Below, one piece after another: positions 58,302 through 64,000 of a stretch of DNA of 64,000 nt. A model generated the notes under the pieces. That model ran no database searches and had not been told where the DNA came from. It saw only the letters and a program-made list of their open reading frames with translations. How positions within the stretch are numbered: position 1 is the stretch's first letter; every line of letters begins with the position of its first letter. Source of the DNA: JADGGM01 sp025449955 (lineage in GTDB: Bacteria > Gemmatimonadota > Gemmatimonadetes > Gemmatimonadales > Gemmatimonadaceae); contig DATBNO010000032.1 of NCBI GenBank assembly GCA_036554285.1, positions 62,001-126,000 on the forward strand, given 5' to 3'. A program made the position numbers and the translations under genes.

Positions 58302-60761
58302 TCAGGCCTCGACGCTGTCGTAGTAATCGTAGTAGTAGTAGCCGCCGTACTGCGGCACTTTGTGGTCCGGATCGTTGAGCACGGCGCCGACCACACGGAC
58401 GCCCACGGCGGCCAGTCGTTGCACCGCATCGAGGGCCACTTGCCGGTCGGTGTGTCCCGCCCTGAGCACGAGAATCACGCCATCCGCTTGGGAGCCGAGG
58501 ATGAGCGCGTCGGCGGCCGCGTGAACGGGGGGCGTGTCGAGAATGAGGATGTCGAACTCGCGGCCCAGCTTCGCGAGCGTCGCGCGCATCTGCGCGCCGC
58601 CCAACAATTCGGACGGGTTAGGCGGATGCGCGCCCGCCGGCAGGAACCACAAGTTGTCGACCATGGTCGACTGGATGACCTGCTCCTGCGTGGCTTGGCC
58701 CATCATGAACTGCGTAAGACCCGGCTCGCGCGGCGCGCGGAAGAGCTTGTGCAAGCGGGCGCGGCGCAAGTCGCAATCGACGATGAGCACGCGCATGCCC
58801 TGCTGAGCGAACGTCACGGCGAGATTCGCGGCGGTGGTCGTCTTGCCGTCCTGCGGCGACGGACTCGTGATGACGATCGTGCGCAGCGACTGCACCGCCT
58901 GCGAGAAAATCAAGTTGGTGCGCAGCGTGCGGAACGCTTCGGCCGAGCTCGACCGGAAGTCGGACACGGTGACGAGGGACTCTTCGTTAGACGTGCCGTT
59001 GCCGACGCCCCAATTGTTGCGCGGCGTGGGCAGGCGGAGCGACATGTTGCCCATCTTGAGCCGGCGGACGGCGTTCGGACTCGCGATCTGCGGAATGATC
59101 GCCAGGCCGGGGATCTGCAGCATGCTCTCGATTTCTTCGCGGCGGCGGATGGCGGTGTTGAGCCGCTCCACGAGGAACGCGGCGCCTGTGCCTAACAGAA
59201 GACCGACGATGACGCCGGTGAGGAGCTTGGTGCGCCGGCTGGTCCCGATGGGCGCGTACGGCGAGGTGGCAAGGTCGACGATCTCGACCTGGCCCGCTTC
59301 GACGGCTTCGGCGATGCGCGCCTTCTGGTATTCGTCGCGCAGCTCGTCGGCCATGTTGCGCGCCGACTCGACCTGCTCCATGAGGCGCGCCTCGCCGGCC
59401 TGCGTGGCGGGCAGCGTCTTGAGCGCGTCGGCGCTGCGCTGGCGGAGCTCGTCAAAGGCGGCGACGCGCGCGTCGAGCGACGTGATCTGGCTGCCCACGG
59501 CGTCGCCTAACTGACTCTGCGCGCCGGCGACGAGCGCGTGCAGGCGCTGCACGTCCGGATTGTTGGGCGAGCTGCCCCACTTGCCCACCGAGATCGAGTC
59601 GAGCGTCGCCTGGTAGGCCACGAGCTGCGTGTAGATCGCCTGCACCACCGGATTGTCGGCGATGCCCGGCGACGCGACCAGCGCGCTCAACGTCTTCTGG
59701 CGCGGCGGCCCCGAGTCGTCCTTCGCCAGCTCGTTGAGCAGCGTCTGGTACGTGCTGCGATCGGCGACCAGCTGGGAGCGCTGCACATCCAAGTTGAGCA
59801 GGCCCGTCTGCTCCGCGGCGACGACGGCGTCGGACGAGCCGTACACCTGCTTGTTGGTGCGATAGTCGCTCAAGCGACCTTGCGCGACTTGCAGCAGCGA
59901 ATCGGTTTGGTGCAGCTGCGCTTCGACGAAGATGCGCCGGCGGCGCGACTGCTGCTGCGCGGTGGCGGCGTTCTGCGATTGGAACACGTCGACCACCGTG
60001 TTCACGATCTCGCGCGCGACCGACGGATCCTGCGCCGTGAACGACACGTCGACGACGTCGGTGCGGTCGCGCTGCCGCGCGCTCAAGCCCGCGAGCACCA
60101 TGTCGATCGCGGCCGTGCGCGAGATGGTGTACAGCGCGCCGTGCTGCGCGTTGGCGGGATGCCCGTGCACGGCGAACACGATGCCGCCGGCGCGCACGGT
60201 GGAGTCGTACGGCACGAGCATCGACACGCCGGCGGCGGTGACGCTCACTCCGTTAGGCATGAACTGCAGCCGGACCGTGTCGCCGTTGCTTTCCGACGCC
60301 AGCGACACGTTGCGCAATACCGCCGCCGGAAAGCCTTTGCTCTGGACGCGAAGGCCCAACGCCTGCGAATCGACCACCGCCGCCGCGACCGCGCGGCTCC
60401 GCAACACCTGCAACTGCGACGTGATGGGATCGGTCCAGTAGCCGCCCATCATGCCTTGGCCGGTATTGTCGTCGAGATTGCCCGCCAGCTCGCGGCGCGC
60501 GTCGACCAACCGGATCACGGCCGACGCCTGATATTCCAGTGCCTGTTTGCTCACGCGATACGCGGTGAACGCGATCGCGGCCGCGGTGATGCCGGCGATC
60601 AACCACAGATGCCGGCGCAGCGTGGCGACCGATTCCTTGATGTCGATGGACTCCGACCCGCCCTCGACATCGTCGGGTGGACGAGTCGCGGGCGTGCCTG
60701 CTGCTGTGCCCGGCGTAAGGGCAGAGCTATGGGGCGTGCCGCTAGGGAGTAAATCGGACAT
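58302..60761 (-). CDS. Wzc-type polysaccharide co-polymerase with BY-kinase domain (copy 2)
   Basis: An 819-aa inner-membrane protein with the same architecture as the first copy. First helix near residues 52-70, long periplasmic coiled-coil region, second helix near residues 505-525 (KLLTGVIVGLLLGTGAAFLV). The kinase has Walker A SPSPQDGKTTT (about 633-643), Walker A' RVLIVDCDLRRAR and Walker B ILILDTPPVHA. The C-terminus has seven tyrosines in 11 residues (YGGYYYYDYYD). It lies next to the wza-type gene and is the likely partner for it. The two copies agree in motifs but differ clearly in sequence, so this is not a recent duplication. Confidence 0.94.
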   Translation of the reverse strand: MSDLLPSGTPHSSALTPGTAAGTPATRPPDDVEGGSESIDIKESVATLRRHLWLIAGITAAAIAFTAYRVSKQALEYQASAVIRLVDARRELAGNLDDNTGQGMMGGYWTDPITSQLQVLRSRAVAAAVVDSQALGLRVQSKGFPAAVLRNVSLASESNGDTVRLQFMPNGVSVTAAGVSMLVPYDSTVRAGGIVFAVHGHPANAQHGALYTISRTAAIDMVLAGLSARQRDRTDVVDVSFTAQDPSVAREIVNTVVDVFQSQNAATAQQQSRRRRIFVEAQLHQTDSLLQVAQGRLSDYRTNKQVYGSSDAVVAAEQTGLLNLDVQRSQLVADRSTYQTLLNELAKDDSGPPRQKTLSALVASPGIADNPVVQAIYTQLVAYQATLDSISVGKWGSSPNNPDVQRLHALVAGAQSQLGDAVGSQITSLDARVAAFDELRQRSADALKTLPATQAGEARLMEQVESARNMADELRDEYQKARIAEAVEAGQVEIVDLATSPYAPIGTSRRTKLLTGVIVGLLLGTGAAFLVERLNTAIRRREEIESMLQIPGLAIIPQIASPNAVRRLKMGNMSLRLPTPRNNWGVGNGTSNEESLVTVSDFRSSSAEAFRTLRTNLIFSQAVQSLRTIVITSPSPQDGKTTTAANLAVTFAQQGMRVLIVDCDLRRARLHKLFRAPREPGLTQFMMGQATQEQVIQSTMVDNLWFLPAGAHPPNPSELLGGAQMRATLAKLGREFDILILDTPPVHAAADALILGSQADGVILVLRAGHTDRQVALDAVQRLAAVGVRVVGAVLNDPDHKVPQYGGYYYYDYYDSVEA

Positions 60762-60809
60762 GTCGTCTCGCTGAGTCGATCAGTCGCCGGCCAAGCACGC
60801 TAAGCGCGC

Positions 60810-61979
60810 TCAGGACACCGCCCGGGTTAGTACAGGCTGACGGGCTGCATCGCGCACCGTGGTCACGACTCGCTCCAAATCGGCCGGACTCATGTTGGAG
60901 CCGGACGGTAAGCACAGCCCGCGACGGAAGAGGTCTTCCGATACCAAGCCGCCCAGGGCGGTGCATCCCCGGTAGACCGGCTGCAAGTGCATGGGCTTCC
61001 ACACAGGCCGTGCTTCGATATTCGCTGCATCGAGCCGTTGGCGCAACTCATCGCGGTCGATTCCGAACTCGGCCGGCGTAATCGTCATCGTGGTGAGCCA
61101 GCGCGTATGGGTGCCCCAGGACGCCTCGGGCATGAACTCGATGCCCGGCAGGTCCTTGAGCGCGGCGGCGTAAAACTCGAAGTTGCGGCGACGCGCGGCC
61201 ACGCGCTCGCTCAGCACGCGCAACTGCCCGCGACCGATGCCGGCGAGCACGTTGCTCATGCGATAGTTGTATCCGACCTGCGAATGCTCGTAGTACGGAG
61301 CGGGGTCGCGCGCCTGCGTCGCCAACTTGAACGCGTGCGTCACCAACCGGCGATCTTCGCTCACCAGCATCCCGCCGCCGGACGTCGTGATGATCTTGTT
61401 CCCGTTGAAGGAGAAGACACCGGCGCGTCCGAACGTCCCCACCGGACGTCCCTTGTAGGTGGCGCCGAGCGCTTCGGCAGCGTCCTCGATCACGGGCACT
61501 TCGTACTCGCGACAACACTCGAGAATCGGATCGAGATTCGCGCTCTGTCCGTAGAGGTGCACGATGACGAGCGCCTTGGGCAGCTTGCCGATTTTCGCGC
61601 GCTCCTTGAAGGCTTGCAAGACGAGAGCGGGATCGATGTTCCACGATTCGCGCTCGCTGTCCACCAAAACCGGCGTCGCGCCCAGATAGCGAATCGGGTT
61701 GACGCTGGCGGCAAAGGTGAGTGAGCTCACGAAGACATCGTCGCCCTGTCCAACGCCGACGAGCTGCAATGCGAGGTGGAGCGCGGAGGTGCCGGATACG
61801 GTTGCGAGCGAATGCGACACGCCAATGGTCGCGGCGAACTCACGCTGGAACGCTTCGACGTGCGGCCCGAGTGGCGCGATCCAATTGGATGCAAAGGCTT
61901 CGGCAACGTATTTCTGCTCGAGCTCGCCCATGTGCGGCGGCGAAAGGAAGATGCGCGCGTGCTTTTTCCCGGATTTCAT
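60810..61979 (-). CDS. DegT-type PLP aminotransferase, PglE-like (copy 3)
   Basis: A 389-aa aminotransferase. IFLSPPHMGELEQKYVAEAFASNWIAPLGPHV is the classic start of the UDP-bacillosamine branch (PglE). Also seen: VSGTSALHLALQLVG, FVSSLTFAASVNPIRYLGA, VIEDAAEALGATY, and the PLP lysine in VFSFNGNKIITTSGGGML. With the PglD-like and PglC-like genes directly upstream, it probably aminates UDP-4-keto-6-deoxy-GlcNAc. The 4,6-dehydratase could be the CapD-type enzyme at 6950-8890. Start ATG 61979 overlaps the PglD-like stop (ATGA). Confidence 0.9.
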   Translation of the reverse strand: MKSGKKHARIFLSPPHMGELEQKYVAEAFASNWIAPLGPHVEAFQREFAATIGVSHSLATVSGTSALHLALQLVGVGQGDDVFVSSLTFAASVNPIRYLGATPVLVDSERESWNIDPALVLQAFKERAKIGKLPKALVIVHLYGQSANLDPILECCREYEVPVIEDAAEALGATYKGRPVGTFGRAGVFSFNGNKIITTSGGGMLVSEDRRLVTHAFKLATQARDPAPYYEHSQVGYNYRMSNVLAGIGRGQLRVLSERVAARRRNFEFYAAALKDLPGIEFMPEASWGTHTRWLTTMTITPAEFGIDRDELRQRLDAANIEARPVWKPMHLQPVYRGCTALGGLVSEDLFRRGLCLPSGSNMSPADLERVVTTVRDAARQPVLTRAVS

Positions 61980-62635
61980 GTCGCTCGTTGTCTCAAGACA
62001 CGGGCGGGCACGCCCGCCACCACCACGCCGGCTGGAACATCGGCGGCCACGACTGCACCTGCTCCTACGACTGCATCTGCTCCGATCGCAATTCCGGGCA
62101 GCACCACGGCTCGTGCACCGACGAGCGTCCCCTGCCCAACGCTGACCCCGCCAGTTAGGACAGCGCCAGGCGCAATGTGCGCGCCATCGCCGATACTACA
62201 GTCGTGCTCGACAACGGCCGCGCTGTTGATGACCACCGCCGCACCGATCGTCGCCTCGGCGTTTACCACCGCGCCGGCGAACACGACGGTGCCGGGCCCG
62301 AGTTGGGCGGATTCGCTCACTGTCGCAGCCGGATGCACGAGTGCGCGCATCAACGCGCCACCGGCGCGTCGTGCCGTGCGCAATCGTGCATCGTTGTCCC
62401 CAAGTCCGAGCGCGACGACAGTGGCGCGGCAGGGGAGCGTCCCACCCTGGTCGAGCAATTGACCGAGATCCGCCTGGGAGATGACGACCGTAGCGCCACC
62501 GGGTTCCACGACGACGCCCAGTTTGGCCTGATCGAGATCGGCGTACCCGGCCACCGAGTGACCGGCACAGCGGACGAGGTCGGCGACCACTTTGCCGTGG
62601 CCACCAGCGCCCCAGATCAGGACCAACTCACGCAT
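61976..62635 (-). CDS. NeuD/PglD-family sugar acyltransferase
   Basis: A 219-aa protein. The N-terminal Rossmann-like domain begins ELVLIWGAGGHGKVVADLV (nucleotide-sugar binding). The C-terminal left-handed beta-helix has hexapeptide repeats (for example VHPAATVSESAQLGPGTVVF, GDGAHIAPGAVLTGGVSVG) and ends with the VVAGVPARV motif. PglD acetylates the 4-amino group of UDP-4-amino sugars; NeuD O-acetylates sialic acid. The adjacent PglE- and PglC-like genes favour the PglD role. The acetyl donor is acetyl-CoA. Start ATG 62635 overlaps the upstream stop by eight bases. Confidence 0.9.
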   Translation of the reverse strand: MRELVLIWGAGGHGKVVADLVRCAGHSVAGYADLDQAKLGVVVEPGGATVVISQADLGQLLDQGGTLPCRATVVALGLGDNDARLRTARRAGGALMRALVHPAATVSESAQLGPGTVVFAGAVVNAEATIGAAVVINSAAVVEHDCSIGDGAHIAPGAVLTGGVSVGQGTLVGARAVVLPGIAIGADAVVGAGAVVAADVPAGVVVAGVPARVLRQRAT

Positions 62636-63293
62636 CGTCGGGTCCGTGTCCTCCCCGGAACGGCTGCATGGTAACATGTCCGCGATGGCTGATGCCCTCG
62701 CTTCGCACGACGCTCACCACGGTGAGCATCAGGATGCGGAGGTCGAGTGCAAAGCTCACTCGATCGACGTACTCGACATCGAGCGCGAACTTCTCACGCC
62801 ACGTGAGCGCGTTGCGTCCGTTGACCTGCGCCCAACCGGTGACACCGGGGCGCACATCGTGGCGGCGATTCTGTTCGGCGGAGTATAACGGCAAATATTC
62901 CATGAGTAAGGGGCGCGGCCCGACGAGACTCATCTCCCCGCGCACCACATTGATCAGCTCGGGTAGCTCGTCGAGACTGGTGGCGCGCAGGAGCGCGCCC
63001 AACCGGGTAAGGCGTCGCGCGTCGGGCAAGAGCGCGCCGCTCGCATCGCGCGCGTCGCGCATCGTTCGGAACTTGTAGAGCGTGAACGGGCGGCCGTCCT
63101 TCCCGGGGCGTTGCTGCCGGAAGATGACGGGACTCCCCAGGTTCACGCGCACGGCGATCGCCACCACCGCGTACACCGGCGACAGCACGACGAGCGCGGG
63201 CAGCGTGAGCACCACATCGAACGCGCGCTTCCACCACACGCCGCGCGCGGCCGCGGCCTCGTGCCTAACGGTGGCCGCCACCGTTCTCATCAT
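62628..63293 (-). CDS. PglC/WcaJ-like initiating sugar phosphotransferase
   Basis: A 221-aa bacterial sugar transferase. One N-terminal membrane helix (VLTLPALVVLSPVYAVVAIAV), then FRQQRPGKDGRPFTLYKFRTMRD, SLDELPELINVVRGEMSLVGPRPLL, PGVTGWAQVNGRNALTW: the complete signature of monotopic phosphoglycosyl transferases such as PglC. It probably loads a bacillosamine-type sugar phosphate on undecaprenyl phosphate. It differs from the copy at 8931-9614. The start codon at 63293 lies inside the upstream oxidoreductase gene (29-base overlap). Confidence 0.93.
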   Translation of the reverse strand: MMRTVAATVRHEAAAARGVWWKRAFDVVLTLPALVVLSPVYAVVAIAVRVNLGSPVIFRQQRPGKDGRPFTLYKFRTMRDARDASGALLPDARRLTRLGALLRATSLDELPELINVVRGEMSLVGPRPLLMEYLPLYSAEQNRRHDVRPGVTGWAQVNGRNALTWREKFALDVEYVDRVSFALDLRILMLTVVSVVRSEGISHRGHVTMQPFRGGHGPDDA

Positions 63294-64000
63294 CCGGCGC
63301 GGCGGCTTTCACGGCCCACCGCGACACGTCGACGATTTCATCGAGCGCGATGGGCGGCGGTCCGCCGTCGCGCACCGCCCGCATCCACGCGTGGAGCTCG
63401 GCGGCGTGACCCTTGTCCTGGGCGCCGGCGGTCCGGCGCTTCCACGGCATTGCGGTTCCCCAATCGCGGATGCGCCGCCAGTTGTCGATGGTCACCGTTC
63501 GCCCGTCGAAGAAGCATTCGACCCGCTCTTTGGGGTAGGACCGGGAGCCAGACGCTATATAATGAATGGCGGCGACCGAACCTTCCCCGAAGCCCAGAGT
63601 GATCGTGGCGATATCGCCCACAGGGCTGCCGTCCCTGGTGCGCGCACCGATCGAATGCAGCGACGTGATCGGCGATCCGGTGAGTGCGCGCGCGAGGTCG
63701 ATGAAATGACAGGCCTCGCCGATGATGCGACCACCACCCTGCTCCGCATCCTGCGTCCAATGATCGCGCGGAATCGCGCCCGCGTTGACGGTGATCACGG
63801 TGGCCAGCGGACCGCCGCGGCCCGCGAGCTTTCGCTGGAGCTCCGCGGTGAGCGGGGCGAAGCGGCGGTTGAAGCCGACCATGAGCATACGGCCGTTTTC
63901 CTGGGCCGCATCGGCCACACGCTCGACGTCCTCTTCCGTTAGGCCCAAGGGCTTTTCGACGAACACGTGCTTGCCGGCGCGGAGCGCGCGGACCGCGAGG
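63265..64000 (-). CDS. Gfo/Idh/MocA-family oxidoreductase (5' end outside window)
   Basis: The visible 245 residues are the C-terminal portion of a sugar oxidoreductase of the glucose-fructose/myo-inositol dehydrogenase family. AGKHVFVEKPLGLTEEDVERV is the motif after the Rossmann fold with the catalytic-site Lys (EKP), and MVGFNRRFAPLT, GGGRIIGEACHFIDLARAL (His) and FGEGSVAAIHYIASG follow. The part before it lies beyond 64000. The C-terminal ELHAWMRAVRDGGPPPIALDE fits bi-domain dehydrogenases of exopolysaccharide loci. It may oxidise a UDP-sugar such as UDP-GlcNAc(3NAc)A precursors; the specific substrate is unknown. Confidence 0.85.
   Translation of the reverse strand, partial: LAVRALRAGKHVFVEKPLGLTEEDVERVADAAQENGRMLMVGFNRRFAPLTAELQRKLAGRGGPLATVITVNAGAIPRDHWTQDAEQGGGRIIGEACHFIDLARALTGSPITSLHSIGARTRDGSPVGDIATITLGFGEGSVAAIHYIASGSRSYPKERVECFFDGRTVTIDNWRRIRDWGTAMPWKRRTAGAQDKGHAAELHAWMRAVRDGGPPPIALDEIVDVSRWAVKAAAPDDENGGGHR

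Noticed and set aside
1..64000. tRNA, rRNA or transposase genes as sign of a mobile island
   Set aside because: I searched by eye for tRNA-like arms, transposase or integrase motifs and terminal inverted repeats and found none; only long polysaccharide operons are seen.

Overview
The window reads as a chromosomal segment of a high-GC Gram-negative bacterium. The evidence is outer-membrane export of polysaccharide (a Wza-type protein and two Wzc-type co-polymerases), lipoprotein signal peptides with lipobox cysteines, and TolB-like propeller proteins. The overall style (Big_2 lipoproteins, KGG stress protein, very GC-rich dense operons) would fit Gemmatimonadota, but that assignment is an inference and no marker gene is present to prove it.

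Layout. 1-4324 is a small flank: the 3' end of a Pro/Ala-rich protein gene, a trypsin-fold secreted protein with a changed catalytic residue, a KGG repeat protein and a TolB-like lipoprotein. 4391-15601 (minus) is a first exopolysaccharide block: BY-kinase/co-polymerase, CapD/WbpM-type dehydratase, initiating sugar phosphotransferase, PLP sugar aminotransferase, methyltransferase, two GT4 glycosyltransferases and a PaaK-like adenylating enzyme. 16113-22422 (plus) is an island of two secreted right-handed beta-helix lipoproteins. Each is preceded by what I read as a cyclic di-GMP-I (GEMM) riboswitch aptamer and followed by a strong hairpin terminator. 22505-64000 (minus) is one almost gap-free 41 kb polysaccharide locus.

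The long minus-strand locus, read from its 5' end at 64000 down to 22505, carries these groups. First is a PglC-PglD-PglE-like set (initiating transferase, NeuD/PglD acyltransferase, aminotransferase), a second BY-kinase and a Wza export protein. Next is a nonulosonic (legionaminic-like) acid set: PtmA-like SDR, NeuB with SAF domain, formyltransferase, PtmE-like CBS-nucleotidyltransferase, SDR epimerase and LegC-like aminotransferase. A less familiar cassette follows: methyltransferase, nitrilase-fold amidase, class III aminotransferase, SpsF-type cytidylyltransferase and an AAC(3)-like/DUF4910 peptidase-like fusion. After that come a NeuA-HAD fusion and a second, SAF-less NeuB. An ABC exporter is followed by decoration enzymes (pyruvyl transferase, sulfotransferase, deacetylase-like protein, methyltransferase), several glycosyltransferases, a CDP-paratose 2-epimerase-like enzyme and an O-antigen ligase/polymerase-like membrane protein. 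Many neighbours are joined by 4-base ATGA or GTGA stop-start overlaps, so translation is probably coupled along long transcripts.

Working model (inference): the minus-strand genes build, decorate and export an acidic, probably sulfated/pyruvylated surface polysaccharide that contains a nonulosonic acid. The two beta-helix lipoproteins, under cyclic di-GMP control, probably bind or trim this or another polysaccharide at the cell surface.

A second-scale signal runs through the whole window: the non-palindromic heptamer GCCTAAC/GTTAGGC occurs about 82 times by hand count, roughly ten times more than composition predicts, and it forces rare TTA and CTA codons.
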